A stretch of DNA of 64,000 bases from Shewanella mangrovisoli (GCF_019457635.1 NZ_CP080412.1:4526001-4590000); one strand, 5' to 3'. Counted from the stretch's first letter, positions 24,580 to 34,491 are shown. The notes: generated by a model not told the origin, from the letters alone. A program made the numbers and translations.

Positions 24580-25053
24580 TCAGACGGCTAAAGCTTGCTT
24601 AAGGCTTTGGGGATCCCACTGCTTATGTTGGTTCATTTCAATAAAACCAATATTGAATTTACCGAACAGCTTTTTCATGGGTGAGTTGATTTGCTTACCA
24701 GCATCACTGATCACCATTTTGACTTCAGATGAGTCATGGTCAATCAACACATAGTCTAGACGGCATTCATGATTTAAATCAGCATCATGCTGGTCCATAT
24801 CAAATACTGTGTCTAATGGCACATTGCAGCAGACATCGTATTTACCTTCTACGACAGTTTTGAGTGATTTAAAAAAGTTAAAACTCTCTTCATCAAATAA
24901 CACTGGTTTCAGTTTCATTTCATGATGTGCTTCATCAGGATCTGCTCTAAAAAACTTAATGCAGGTCATGACAAACATTACAAACACGAATGGCACTGCG
25001 ACGAATAGTACAAAGTACATAAACGCATAGCTGAGAATGACTGAAGTGTTCAT
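24580..25053 (-). CDS. Membrane-anchored DUF2726-like protein
   Basis: A 157-residue protein with an N-terminal membrane helix (about 8-32, FMYFVLFVAVPFVFVMFVMT) and a cytoplasmic domain resembling DUF2726, a restriction-endonuclease-like fold (SFNFFKSLKTVVEGKYDVCC, then DLNHECRLDYVLIDHD). The catalytic residues expected of an active nuclease are not convincingly present. The start at 25053 follows TTGGAGG; the longer frame from 25182 lacks such support. It is upstream of the nrfBCD-like genes on the same strand and divergent from a LysR gene. Function unknown; the DUF2726 assignment is moderate. Confidence 0.65.
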   Translation of the reverse strand: MNTSVILSYAFMYFVLFVAVPFVFVMFVMTCIKFFRADPDEAHHEMKLKPVLFDEESFNFFKSLKTVVEGKYDVCCNVPLDTVFDMDQHDADLNHECRLDYVLIDHDSSEVKMVISDAGKQINSPMKKLFGKFNIGFIEMNQHKQWDPQSLKQALAV

Positions 25054-25466
25054 ATACGCCTCCAATAACACAATTATATTTTTGTTATCTCCTTTTAAAG
25101 CAGCTTCAGTATTATTGTTAATCCGAATTATTTTTTTGATCTTCGTCACATTTAAAAATGACAAATTAAACATAAACAACAAGTTAAGATACGGAACACA
25201 TTACTGTTTAACATAAATCTTAAATGCATATATTGATAATAGTTAATTGAAAAATTGAAATTCAAATAACCAAATATCAGAAAGTAAAATTTCAAATTAA
25301 ATTAAAAATATTTTTTGAAAAATAAAAAATATAAATCTAAACTTTCTGTTACACATAGATAAATCAAAGGTGCAAAACTTGGGACGGGTTTCACATTAAA
25401 TCTAATAAATAACATCATAATCAGGTGTTATTCATAGCGTTAACTCAATATTAAGGAATATTAAAA
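25054..25466. other. Very AT-rich divergent region before the LysR and DUF2726-like genes
   Basis: 413 bp, mostly A/T, with stretches such as AAATTAAAAATATTTTTTG. No gene, and no clear FNR or CRP site. The composition suggests a target for H-NS-type silencing or a curved promoter region. Confidence 0.55.
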
Positions 25467-26435
25467 ATGCATATTAATAACATGGACAACCTCGATATTT
25501 TGAGTTTAAAAATACTTGTTTCATTATATGAGAACAAATCCGCAACCTATGTATCAAAGGCGCTGGACATTCCTGCCCCAAAAATAAGTCGTAGCCTTAA
25601 AAACCTGCGGGAGACATTTGGTGATGAGCTTTTCATTCGAAAAAAATACGGCTTATTTCCCAATGAGTTTGTCACTCATTTATATCCGATTGCGAAACAA
25701 ACCATAGAATGCTCGGATAAATTTCAAAAGGTGCGCGCGGCAAATGCAAGCCAAGTCAAAACCCACGTTGAAATCGCAGCGCCGGGCCTTATTGCCTATG
25801 CGTTTCCTAAAGCCTTGATGCAGGCCATTAAGGATGAACAAAAGCCCATGCAGATTAATATCACCCCCTGGTCGCTGCATACGACGCAGGACATCATCAA
25901 TGGCGATGTGTCCTTAGGCATTTGCTGCAATAAGAGCACCGCCGATGTGGCGGCTTTTGGTGATAAGTTGCAAACCACGACGCTGCAACACATGGACAAG
26001 GTTTATCTCATCGCCAGTCGTAATCATCCGATTTTTAAGCGCGAAATCACGCTTGAGAGCATTGCCGAATATCCTTATGTGAACACGGACCTCGGTAATC
26101 CCAGCACTCGGCTCAGTCCGTACCAAGAGTTCTGTATTAAACATGGCATAAAACTCAATACTGAAATTACCATTACCAGTATTTCGAGTCTGTTTGAATA
26201 TCTCGGCGAGAGTCAGACGATTTCCTTACTGCCCTATCGGGTAGTTTATGAAATGGTGAGCGATATTCCCGAGTTACACACCTGCCAGTTATCGCAACTT
26301 GAGGCCGAACGTTTGTACGCCCATACCGAGGCGCCGACGATTTTCCTCGTGCAAAAAAACCAACCGAATAAGGTGAATGAAGACTTGCTCTGGCTAAGCG
26401 GGCAGATAAAGAAAATCGTCGATAATATTATCTAA
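25467..26435 (+). CDS. LysR family regulator, divergent from the DUF2726/nrfBCD genes
   Basis: A 322-residue LTTR with an N-terminal helix-turn-helix (DILSLKILVSLYENKSATYV, then APKISRSLKNLRETFGDELF) and a substrate-binding domain. AAGGA precedes the ATG. Its position, divergent across an AT-rich spacer, suggests it governs the DUF2726-like gene and possibly the nrfBCD-like genes. The effector is unknown. Confidence 0.82.
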   Translation: MHINNMDNLDILSLKILVSLYENKSATYVSKALDIPAPKISRSLKNLRETFGDELFIRKKYGLFPNEFVTHLYPIAKQTIECSDKFQKVRAANASQVKTHVEIAAPGLIAYAFPKALMQAIKDEQKPMQINITPWSLHTTQDIINGDVSLGICCNKSTADVAAFGDKLQTTTLQHMDKVYLIASRNHPIFKREITLESIAEYPYVNTDLGNPSTRLSPYQEFCIKHGIKLNTEITITSISSLFEYLGESQTISLLPYRVVYEMVSDIPELHTCQLSQLEAERLYAHTEAPTIFLVQKNQPNKVNEDLLWLSGQIKKIVDNII

Positions 26436-26610
26436 CCAATAATAACTGTTTATTTTCCATCTTGTTATACGAGGTGATAGGCAACCTGCGCCTTAGCTTA
26501 GGCTCCACCTCACCCTCCTGCGCACAACCCCAAGTTTTGTTAAGCCAGACATACATCTTAGCCGCCAAACACGTTACACTAAGCCCATCTTTATCCTGAT
26601 AGATCTTGCT

Positions 26611-28332
26611 ATGCGAACCGAAAACACAGCCACACTGAACCTGATGTGGGGCGCACTTATTCTGGAAGAATTAGCACGTCTTGGTGTGCAGCATGTCTGC
26701 ATGGCACCGGGCTCTCGCTCAACACCGCTAACCTTAGCTGCGGCTCAGCAAACTAAGCTTAAACGTCACTTGCATTTCGATGAGCGCGGCTTAGGTTTTA
26801 TGGCCCTCGGATTAGCCAAAGCCAGCTGCGCCCCGGTGGCAATTATCACCACCTCAGGCACGGCCGTCGCCAACCTTTATCCTGCGATAGTCGAGGCTTG
26901 GTTGACCCATGTGCCCTTGATTGTCTTAAGCGGCGACAGACCGCCAGAATTACTCGGCTGTGGCGCCAACCAAGCCATAGTGCAACCGGCGATTTTTGCC
27001 AATTATGCCCAGCAGGTAAACCTGCCCACGCCGGATGCCCACATTGCGCCGCAGATGTTGCTCACAACGCTCGATGAGGCGGTAGCAAACCAAACACGCC
27101 CTGTGCACATCAACTGCATGTACCGTGAACCCCTCTATCCGAGTGAGATGAATGGCAGCATTCTCGATAGCGAATCGCCTTATCTCAAGCCACTGCAAAC
27201 TTGGTTGCAACACGCCAGACCCTACACTCAATACGGTAAGAGTGAACAACTCAGCAGCCCTAGCGATGACGCCATTATGCGTTTCGTCCACGGTAAGGGT
27301 GTCATCATCGCGGGTACGCTCACGCCGGAGCAAGATCCACAGCAGCTTATCGCACTCTCGCAAAAGATTGGTTGGCCCTTGCTGACCGATGCCCAGTCGC
27401 AACTGCGACAACATCCGGCGGCGATCGGCAATATTGACCAACTACTGCAACACCCCAAGGCGCGCAATCTGTTGCAAGAGGCTGACCGAGTGCTGGTGTT
27501 TGGTGGACGCTTATTGTCTAAGCGTTTGATTGCTTACCTTGCCGAGCAAAACTGGCACAGTTACTGGCAAGTGCTGCCACAGCAGGACAGACTCGATCCA
27601 AGCCATAATGCCAAACACATTTGGCACGCCAACGCAGCACAATTTGCTCAACTTAATTGGTATCGTTCCTCTTCGGCTAATTGGGCCAACACCTTAGTCA
27701 CCTACAACGATGAATTGCATAGTTTATTTGTGCGTAATATCGATCAAGGTGAGTTTGGTGAGGCGCAGGTTATCCGCGCCATTGCCAATACGCGGCCGTT
27801 AGAACAGCAATTGTTTATCGGCAATAGTCTGCCCGTGCGCTTATACGATATGTACGCCCCAGTGAGTTGCTGCACGGCCACCACCTATACCAACCGCGGC
27901 GCATCGGGGATCGACGGCTTACTGGCCACCGCCTGCGGCATCGCCGCGCATCAAGGTAAACCCACAAGCTTGATTATTGGGGACTTATCCCAGCTGCATG
28001 ATCTCAACTCTTTTGCCATTGCCCGTAGCTTAACAAGTCCGCTGGTGATCATTATTCTCAACAACGACGGCGGCAATATCTTCAATCTCTTGCCCGTTCC
28101 CAATGAGGATCTGCGCAGTGATTACTACCGCCTAAGCCATGGTCTAGAGTTTGGTTATGCCGCAGCCATGTTCAATCTGCCCTATAATCAAGTGGATAAC
28201 TTAGCCGACTTCCAAAGCTGTTATCACGAAGCGCTCGATTATCAGGGCGCTTCGGTGATCGAAGTCAGTGTGAGCCAACATCAAGCCAGCGAGCAGATTG
28301 CCGCGCTGAATTTATGGGTGAAACAAAGCTAA
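26611..28332 (+). CDS. menD: MenD, SEPHCHC synthase (menaquinone synthesis)
   Basis: A 573-residue thiamine-diphosphate enzyme that adds the succinyl-semialdehyde unit from 2-oxoglutarate to isochorismate, the first committed step to menaquinone. Visible: N-terminal ELARLGVQHVCMAPGSRSTP, the pyrimidine-side segment TSGTAVANLYPAIVEAWL, and a C-terminal ThDP-binding motif IIGDLSQLHDLNSFAI followed by NNDGGNIFNLLP. Length matches the family. It starts the menDHCE unit; menF and menB are not nearby. Menaquinone serves CymA, encoded 11 kb downstream. Confidence 0.96.
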   Translation: MRTENTATLNLMWGALILEELARLGVQHVCMAPGSRSTPLTLAAAQQTKLKRHLHFDERGLGFMALGLAKASCAPVAIITTSGTAVANLYPAIVEAWLTHVPLIVLSGDRPPELLGCGANQAIVQPAIFANYAQQVNLPTPDAHIAPQMLLTTLDEAVANQTRPVHINCMYREPLYPSEMNGSILDSESPYLKPLQTWLQHARPYTQYGKSEQLSSPSDDAIMRFVHGKGVIIAGTLTPEQDPQQLIALSQKIGWPLLTDAQSQLRQHPAAIGNIDQLLQHPKARNLLQEADRVLVFGGRLLSKRLIAYLAEQNWHSYWQVLPQQDRLDPSHNAKHIWHANAAQFAQLNWYRSSSANWANTLVTYNDELHSLFVRNIDQGEFGEAQVIRAIANTRPLEQQLFIGNSLPVRLYDMYAPVSCCTATTYTNRGASGIDGLLATACGIAAHQGKPTSLIIGDLSQLHDLNSFAIARSLTSPLVIIILNNDGGNIFNLLPVPNEDLRSDYYRLSHGLEFGYAAAMFNLPYNQVDNLADFQSCYHEALDYQGASVIEVSVSQHQASEQIAALNLWVKQS

Positions 28333-29135
28333 TGCCAACCGTGGCCCGTTACGGGGAAGTCTCGCAGCCAAACTTAGTCCTGCTTCACGGCTTTTTAGGG
28401 ACTAAGGCCGATTGGTTGCCGCTTATCCCCGAACTGAGCCAGCATTTCCATTGTATCTGCCTCGATTTACCCGGACACGGTGACAATCAGCAAGAGCCAC
28501 CATCGACGCTCGCCATTGGTTTCGACTATTGTGTCCAAGACATTATCGGCCGCCTCGACCGCCTGGGTATTGGATCTTTTTTTCTCTACGGTTATTCCCT
28601 CGGCGGCCGCATCGCCCTGCACCTTGCCAAGGCGTATCCGCAGCGCATTTTGAGCTTATGGCTAGAATCCTGTCATCCCGGGCTAACCGATACCGCAGAG
28701 CAAACCGCACGCAGTAAAAACGACAACCTGTGGGCTAAGCGCTTGCACAGCTTAAGCAGCCGGGATTTTTTACAGCTTTGGTATCAACAGGCAGTGTTTG
28801 TCGATATGTCGGACAAGGCGCGGCATGCCTTGATAGCCAAGCGTGCGGCGCTGCTCGACCAACACCCCAAGCAAACGGTAAAACAGATTTTTTTAGCCAC
28901 ATCGCTGGCTCGCCAAGCCTCTCTCTGGGATGTACCTGCAAGCCTTAGCTGTGAGAGCCATTTTTTTGCGGGCAGCCAAGATGCGAAATTCACCGCGATA
29001 GCAAAGGATTGGCAAGCACAACAACCCATCATCTTGCATCAGATTGAACAGGCTGGGCATAACATACATCAAGCCAATCCAGCGGCATTAGTCGCCTGCT
29101 TAAGTGCACTAAAGCTTAAAAAGTCGATGACTTGA
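28332..29135 (+). CDS. menH: MenH, SHCHC synthase (alpha/beta hydrolase)
   Basis: A 267-residue alpha/beta hydrolase that eliminates pyruvate from the MenD product. The oxyanion region LLHGFLGTKADW is near residue 20, the nucleophile elbow GYSLGGR near 90 and the catalytic histidine in IEQAGHNIHQ near the end. I take the ATG overlapping the menD stop (TAATG at 28330-28334), which implies translational coupling; an ATG six codons upstream is possible. Confidence 0.92.
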   Translation: MPTVARYGEVSQPNLVLLHGFLGTKADWLPLIPELSQHFHCICLDLPGHGDNQQEPPSTLAIGFDYCVQDIIGRLDRLGIGSFFLYGYSLGGRIALHLAKAYPQRILSLWLESCHPGLTDTAEQTARSKNDNLWAKRLHSLSSRDFLQLWYQQAVFVDMSDKARHALIAKRAALLDQHPKQTVKQIFLATSLARQASLWDVPASLSCESHFFAGSQDAKFTAIAKDWQAQQPIILHQIEQAGHNIHQANPAALVACLSALKLKKSMT

Positions 29136-29157
29136 AACAGATAAATTTAGGGAAAAT

Positions 29158-30207
29158 ATGATCTTAACGTCGCTCAGCTTGTACTTATATCGCCTGCCCT
29201 TAGACCGCTTTTTGCCCGTGGGGAAACAACGCATCGACCACAGAACGGGCTTAGTGTTGCAGGCAAAGGCACAAGCAGAGGGCGAAGAAAGCGAGCAACG
29301 GGTTGAAATAGCGCCGCTCTCAGGGTTTGATATCGACCAACAGCCATTGTCCGGCTTTAGCCGCGAGAGCCTAGATGAAGTACAGCAGGCCTTAGTGGCG
29401 CTATTGCCCGAACTGCAAAATCAGCCTATCGATTACTTACTCGAGCAGGCCGAAGCGAGCCCCTATCCGTCCATTGCCTTTGGCTTGAGTCTATTGCACG
29501 CCAAACTTAGCGGAAAACTCGAATCGGTGCGCCCAGTTACCAGCACAGTGCCGCTCATCTATCAGCCGGCGGATGCGCCCAAAACCGAATTGATCGCTAA
29601 CATTGCGAGTCTCGATAGCGGCGTGCGCTCAGTCAAAGTGAAAGTCGCACAAACCTCAATGGAAGATGAGTTGGGCCTGATTTATGGCATCTTAGGTCAG
29701 AGACCCGATCTCAAGCTGCGCTTAGATGCCAACCGTGGCTTTAGCTTAGAACAAGCCCTCGATTTTGCTGCCTGTTTACCGCTAGAGAGCATTGAATATA
29801 TTGAGGAACCTTGTCAGCATCCGCAGGATAATCAAACCCTGTATCGCGCTATTCCTCTGTCCTACGCCTTAGATGAATCCCTCAATGATCCGGATTATCA
29901 ATTTGTGATGCATGAGGGACTCACGGCACTCATCATCAAACCCATGCTACTGGGCAGTATTGAAAAACTTCAGCGCCTTATCGATGAGGCTCACAGCCAT
30001 GGCGTGCGCTGCATCTTAAGCTCAAGCCTTGAGTCCAGCTTAGGCATCAATGACTTGGCCCATTTAGCCGCCATACTGACGCCCGATGAAATCCCAGGGC
30101 TCGCTACTTTGAGCGCCTTTAGCCAAGACTTAATCGTACCAAGCGGCAAGCCACAATGCTTGAAGCCTCATCAACTTAAGCTTGTCGCCAGTACGCAGCA
30201 GGATTAG
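29158..30207 (+). CDS. menC: MenC, o-succinylbenzoate synthase
   Basis: A 349-residue enolase-superfamily enzyme dehydrating SHCHC to o-succinylbenzoate. Catalytic landmarks are visible: the KxK general-acid/base pair in SVKVKVAQ, the metal ligands in LRLDANRGFS, IEYIEEPCQHP and ALDESLND, and the second lysine in LIIKPMLLGS. It follows menH by 22 bp and precedes menE by 6 bp, so it is part of the operon. Confidence 0.95.
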   Translation: MILTSLSLYLYRLPLDRFLPVGKQRIDHRTGLVLQAKAQAEGEESEQRVEIAPLSGFDIDQQPLSGFSRESLDEVQQALVALLPELQNQPIDYLLEQAEASPYPSIAFGLSLLHAKLSGKLESVRPVTSTVPLIYQPADAPKTELIANIASLDSGVRSVKVKVAQTSMEDELGLIYGILGQRPDLKLRLDANRGFSLEQALDFAACLPLESIEYIEEPCQHPQDNQTLYRAIPLSYALDESLNDPDYQFVMHEGLTALIIKPMLLGSIEKLQRLIDEAHSHGVRCILSSSLESSLGINDLAHLAAILTPDEIPGLATLSAFSQDLIVPSGKPQCLKPHQLKLVASTQQD

Positions 30208-30213
30208 TCGCCA

Positions 30214-31677
30214 ATGTCCGAATCTAAAACATTGACATCATCCCAATCCATTCCACAGCAAGGTATTTCGCCATTACATAACGCCGCGCTCACCTCGCCC
30301 ACACAAACGGCGGTTAAGTGCAACGGGCAGGACGTCAGCTACGCCCGCTTAAGCCAAATGGTGTTGGCCTTGGGTGAACAGCTCATGCGCATTGGTGTTG
30401 GCCAAGGGCAACCATTGGTATGCATCAGCCGCAATAATTTAGAGATGATTTGCCTGTATTGGGCCTGTGTGGATATTGGCGCAATCTTTTTTCCTATCTC
30501 GCCACGTTTTCCGCTGGCGCAAGTTCAAGGGCTTATCGATAGCCACCAAATTCCTTTTTATTGGAGCGAAACTGAGTTGGCCTTGTCAGGCAGTCATCAA
30601 CTCACGCTGGATTTTAGCCTCGATGTGAGTCCAAACAATGAGCAAGCAGCGATAGCTTTTGATATTTATCGCCCAAGCAATGTGATTTTAACCTCTGGCT
30701 CCAGTGGTTTTCCTAAGGCGGCCGTGCACCATCTTGGGAATCATATTGCCAATGCCGAGGGCGCCCGCAGTCTTATCCCGCTGGTCACAGGTGATGCTTG
30801 GTTATTGTCGTTACCTCTGTTTCATATTGGCGGCCTCGCCATTCTCAACCGCTGCGCCTTAGTGGCGGCGACAGTGGTACTGCCGGATCCGACTCTCCCG
30901 CTGCAGGCGCAAATCGAGCGCGACGGCTTAACCCATGCTTCCCTCGTGCCGACACAGTTACTCAATCTACTCGCCGACAAACAGGCTTCACTCAAGAGTA
31001 TTAAAGCCCTGCTACTCGGCGGCGGTGCAGTTTCTATTGATTTACTTAAACAGCTCGAACAGCGGCATATTGCCAGCTTTACCAGCTACGGCATGACGGA
31101 GATGGGCTCGCAAATCACCACAGGCCCCGCGCTAAGCGATGGCACCAGTGGCAAATTACTCCCAGGACGTGAGCTCAAAATTGTCGATGGGGTGATTTGG
31201 GTACGGGGAGATTGCTTATTTATGGGCTATCTCACGGATAAAGGCATTGAAAAACCACTCGATGCCGAGGGTTGGTTTTATACCAAAGACAGGGGCGAAT
31301 GGGATGCTAACGGCAATCTTAAGATCTTGGGCCGCGTCGATAATATGTTTATCAGTGGTGGCGAAAACATTCAGCCAGAGGAAATTGAAGCGGCGCTAAA
31401 ACTGCATCCGCTTATAGATGAGGCGATCGTCTTTCCTCAGCCTGACGTGACCTTTGACCAACTCCCCGCCGCCATTATTCGTGGCGACATTATTCTCGGC
31501 AGCACAAGCCAAGAGATAAGTTCGATAGAGGCTGAGCTTGAAGTCTTTCTCGCCGATAAAATCGCTCGCTTTAAAAGGCCGCGCCGCTATTACCCTTGGC
31601 CAGAGCATGCCGAACAAACGGGTTTAAAAGTGAATCGCAAGCAACTTATTGCCACGATTCAATCCGAATCCTGTTAA
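30214..31677 (+). CDS. menE: MenE, o-succinylbenzoate-CoA ligase
   Basis: A 487-residue adenylate-forming enzyme activating o-succinylbenzoate with CoA for ring closure by MenB. It shows the P-loop ILTSGSSGFPKAA, the motif TSYGMTEMGSQ, the acidic YTKDRGEWD and the hinge GRVDNMFISGGENIQPEEIE; a C-terminal lysine domain follows. It is the last gene of menDHCE and ends at a strong terminator. Confidence 0.95.
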   Translation: MSESKTLTSSQSIPQQGISPLHNAALTSPTQTAVKCNGQDVSYARLSQMVLALGEQLMRIGVGQGQPLVCISRNNLEMICLYWACVDIGAIFFPISPRFPLAQVQGLIDSHQIPFYWSETELALSGSHQLTLDFSLDVSPNNEQAAIAFDIYRPSNVILTSGSSGFPKAAVHHLGNHIANAEGARSLIPLVTGDAWLLSLPLFHIGGLAILNRCALVAATVVLPDPTLPLQAQIERDGLTHASLVPTQLLNLLADKQASLKSIKALLLGGGAVSIDLLKQLEQRHIASFTSYGMTEMGSQITTGPALSDGTSGKLLPGRELKIVDGVIWVRGDCLFMGYLTDKGIEKPLDAEGWFYTKDRGEWDANGNLKILGRVDNMFISGGENIQPEEIEAALKLHPLIDEAIVFPQPDVTFDQLPAAIIRGDIILGSTSQEISSIEAELEVFLADKIARFKRPRRYYPWPEHAEQTGLKVNRKQLIATIQSESC

Positions 31678-31689
31678 TTTCAAACATAA

Positions 31690-31713
31690 AAAAACCTGCC
31701 GTAGCAGGTTTTT
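31690..31713. terminator. Bidirectional terminator between menE and rpoH
   Basis: Stem AAAAACCTGC/GCAGGTTTTT with a CGTA loop, with T-runs on both strands; 12 bp after menE and 23 bp after the rpoH stop. Confidence 0.92.
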
Positions 31714-31736
31714 CTATGTTCTCACGCCGAGCCGAA

Positions 31737-32594
31737 TTAGGCTTCCATACAAGCCTTAAGCTTGTTCATGGCGTTTTTCTCTAACTGGCGAATGCGCTCA
31801 GCCGAGACTTGATAGGTTTCTGCTAATTCCTGCAGTGTGGTTTTATCATCATCTAACCAACGGGCACGCAGAATGTGCTGACTACGCTCGTCTAAGGTTT
31901 TGATGGCCGATAATAAACGACCTTGGGCATTGGATTCCCAGTTATCGTTTTCGATGTTTTCGGCTAAATCCGATGAATGATCTTCAAGATAATGTACAGG
32001 AGCAAAATCCTGCTCATCATCGTTATCACTGCTGAGGTCAAACGCAGGATCCTGCGCCGCCATACGTGATTCCATCTCAGTCACATCGGCCTTAGATACA
32101 CCTAAGTTTTCTGCCACCATTGCGACCTCATCATCGCTAAACCAACCGAGGCGAGTTTTCGCTTTACGGATATTAAAGAACAACTTACGTTGTGCTTTAG
32201 TGGTTGCGACTTTTACAATGCGCCAGTTTTTCAGCACATATTCATGAATTTCGGCTTTAATCCAGTGCACAGCAAAAGACACTAGACGGACACCCACATC
32301 GGGATCGAAGCGCTTAACCGCTTTCATCAGACCGATGTTGCCTTCTTGGATCAAATCCGCCTGTGGCAGACCGTAACCTGAGTAGCCCTTAGCAACGTGC
32401 ACCACAAAACGTAAGTGCGACATAATCAGTTGCTTCGCCGCTTGCAGATCACCCGTTTCCTGCAAACGCTTGGCTAACTCATACTCAGTCTCAGCGTCTA
32501 ACATTGTCATGCTAGTCACTGAATGGATATAAGCTTCTAAACTACTGCTGCCCTGAGGGACTGTTAGTGCCATTGATTGCGTTTGAAAGGTCAT
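31737..32594 (-). CDS. rpoH: RpoH, heat-shock sigma factor (sigma-32)
   Basis: A 285-residue group-3 sigma-70 family factor that directs RNA polymerase to heat-shock promoters. Region 2 contains GYGLPQADLIQEGNIGLMKA and VRLVSFAVHWIKAEIHEYVL; the RpoH box QRKLFFNIRKAKT is specific to this family, and region 4.2 ends the protein (QVSAERIRQLEKNAMNKL). The start at 32594 follows TAGGAG and gives the normal length; a ten-residue extension is rejected. It follows ftsYEX as in E. coli, 230 bp after ftsX, presumably with its own promoters. Confidence 0.96.
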   Translation of the reverse strand: MTFQTQSMALTVPQGSSSLEAYIHSVTSMTMLDAETEYELAKRLQETGDLQAAKQLIMSHLRFVVHVAKGYSGYGLPQADLIQEGNIGLMKAVKRFDPDVGVRLVSFAVHWIKAEIHEYVLKNWRIVKVATTKAQRKLFFNIRKAKTRLGWFSDDEVAMVAENLGVSKADVTEMESRMAAQDPAFDLSSDNDDEQDFAPVHYLEDHSSDLAENIENDNWESNAQGRLLSAIKTLDERSQHILRARWLDDDKTTLQELAETYQVSAERIRQLEKNAMNKLKACMEA

Positions 32595-32824
32595 TCGCGC
32601 TCCTACTCTCTTACTACTTATCAAATATAAGTCGATTTCATCCTGTGGTTTAACTCAAAACACCTTAAGGATGAGCTGACGAACTATCGGCTAATTGACA
32701 GAGTATGTCAACCTTCGCTCGTCTGGGGTGTTACTTTTAACCCCGTTGAATAGACATTGCAAGTGAACAAAAGTTCATCGCCTGCCTTATCTAGCCGCAT
32801 TTTTAAACGATAAACGATTGATCA

Positions 32825-33790
32825 TTAAGAGGGTTCAATCGCTCTTAAATGTTGTCTTACCGAAAGGTAAGAGCCCAGCCAACCTAAGAAGGAGGCTAAG
32901 CCCACTAATTGTAGCAGTTCGGTAAAGGTCAAAGACTTCATCTCTAACTGACTGCCGTACAAACCGAGCAGTTCGGCTAGGGCAGAATCTAGATACCAAA
33001 CCAATATGTTAATGATAAGCCAAGCCAATACGCCACCAATCACTCCATACCAAATGCCGGTATAAAGGAAGGGGCGCTGAATAAAGGACTCTGTCGCGCC
33101 GACCAGCTTCATCACTTCAATTTCGGTGCGACGGTTCATAATCGCCAAGCGAATGGTGTTACCTATCACCAACACCACGGCGAGCACCAGTAAGGCTGCA
33201 ATCGCCATCACGGTACGTTCGAGTAAGCGCACCACGGCTTGCAGGCGCTCTAGCCATTCGATATCTAAGCGACCAAAACTGATTTCAGGCTCGCGCTCCA
33301 GCTTAGACAGCAACTCACGGGCACCCACAGGAGTGGAGTAACGCTGGGTCGGCGTCACAGTAATCACCGCTGGCAGCGGGTTTTTATCGAGATAGGCTAA
33401 CGCCTCACCAAACCCCGACAGGCGCTGAAACTCTTCGAGCGCTTGATTGCGGTCGATGTACTGCACCTTTTCCACTTCGGCATAGGCTCGGATGCGGGTC
33501 AGTAAACTTTGAATCGTCTGCTCGCTGCGATTCTCATCGATAAACAGTGAAATCTCCGCCGCGCTGTTCCAAGAGCTAGTAATGGTCTCGGCATTTTTCA
33601 CTAATACTTGCAGCGCCGCAGGTAAGCTTAAACTCACCCCAAGAACCGCCATGGTCATCAGCGAAGAGACTGGGCTGCGCCACAACTCACCCATACTCGC
33701 CATGGCTTGCTGCACATGACGAATAAAAAACATCACGATACGCCCCGAGATGGGCAACTTGCTGCGCGTTAGTTTGGCATTGTCACTCAT
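32825..33790 (-). CDS. ftsX: FtsX, divisome ABC-like membrane component
   Basis: A 321-residue membrane protein with the FtsX layout: helix 1 (about 45-65), a large periplasmic domain (about 70-200), then three helices (about 205-315). With FtsE it controls cell-wall hydrolase activation through EnvC-type partners at the septum. Its start overlaps ftsE by 4 bp (ATGA). Confidence 0.94.
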   Translation of the reverse strand: MSDNAKLTRSKLPISGRIVMFFIRHVQQAMASMGELWRSPVSSLMTMAVLGVSLSLPAALQVLVKNAETITSSWNSAAEISLFIDENRSEQTIQSLLTRIRAYAEVEKVQYIDRNQALEEFQRLSGFGEALAYLDKNPLPAVITVTPTQRYSTPVGARELLSKLEREPEISFGRLDIEWLERLQAVVRLLERTVMAIAALLVLAVVLVIGNTIRLAIMNRRTEIEVMKLVGATESFIQRPFLYTGIWYGVIGGVLAWLIINILVWYLDSALAELLGLYGSQLEMKSLTFTELLQLVGLASFLGWLGSYLSVRQHLRAIEPS

Positions 33791-34488
33791 AGCCCATCAC
33801 CTCGAGCGGTCGCGTGTCCATGGTGTAATTCCTGTGCGCCGAGCATGCGACCCTGTTTCAGGGTAAAAGTGCGATACTTCATCCGCGCGATCAGTCCTAA
33901 ATCGTGGGTAGCGATAAGCACGCTCGTGCCTGCATCGTTAAAGGTTTCGAATAAGCGCAAAATATCCATCGACAACTTAGGGTCTAAGTTGCCCGTTGGC
34001 TCGTCGGCCAACAATAGTGGCGGCTTATTCACAATGGCGCGGGCGATACCGACACGTTGCTGCTCACCACCGGATAACATAATGGGGTTATGCCGCTCTT
34101 TGCCATATAAACCCACCATATCCAGCGCGCCAGCGACACGTTTGCGGATCTCACCGTGGGAGAAACCTTCAATCACTAATGGCAAGGCAACGTTGTCGAA
34201 TACGCTTCTGTCCATCAATAGATGATGGTTTTGAAAAATCATCCCAATATTACGACGCAAATAGGGCACGTGTTTAGGGCTAATTTTGGCAATATCGTGA
34301 CCATTAATCGCTACCCGGCCAGTGGTTGCGCGCTCGATCACTGTGATTAATTTCAACAGGGTACTCTTACCCGCGCCCGAATGGCCGGTTAAGAATGCCA
34401 TTTCACCTTTTTGTAGATGAAAATTCACCTCTTCCAGTGCCATTTGGCCACCAGGATAAATCTTACTGACCTGCTGAAAATCAATCAT
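33787..34488 (-). CDS. ftsE: FtsE, divisome ATPase
   Basis: A 233-residue ABC ATPase with Walker A GHSGAGKST, signature LSGGEQQRVGIARAI, Walker B LLLADEPTGNLD and the switch histidine in LIATHDLG. It hydrolyses ATP to drive FtsX-dependent activation of septal amidases. It starts 3 bp after the ftsY stop. Confidence 0.95.
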   Translation of the reverse strand: MIDFQQVSKIYPGGQMALEEVNFHLQKGEMAFLTGHSGAGKSTLLKLITVIERATTGRVAINGHDIAKISPKHVPYLRRNIGMIFQNHHLLMDRSVFDNVALPLVIEGFSHGEIRKRVAGALDMVGLYGKERHNPIMLSGGEQQRVGIARAIVNKPPLLLADEPTGNLDPKLSMDILRLFETFNDAGTSVLIATHDLGLIARMKYRTFTLKQGRMLGAQELHHGHATARGDGL

Positions 34489-34491
34489 AAA

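Noticed and set aside
25183..25466. AT-rich stretch as a sign of horizontal transfer or an att site
   Set aside because: No direct repeats, integrase or tRNA nearby; the flanking genes look native.
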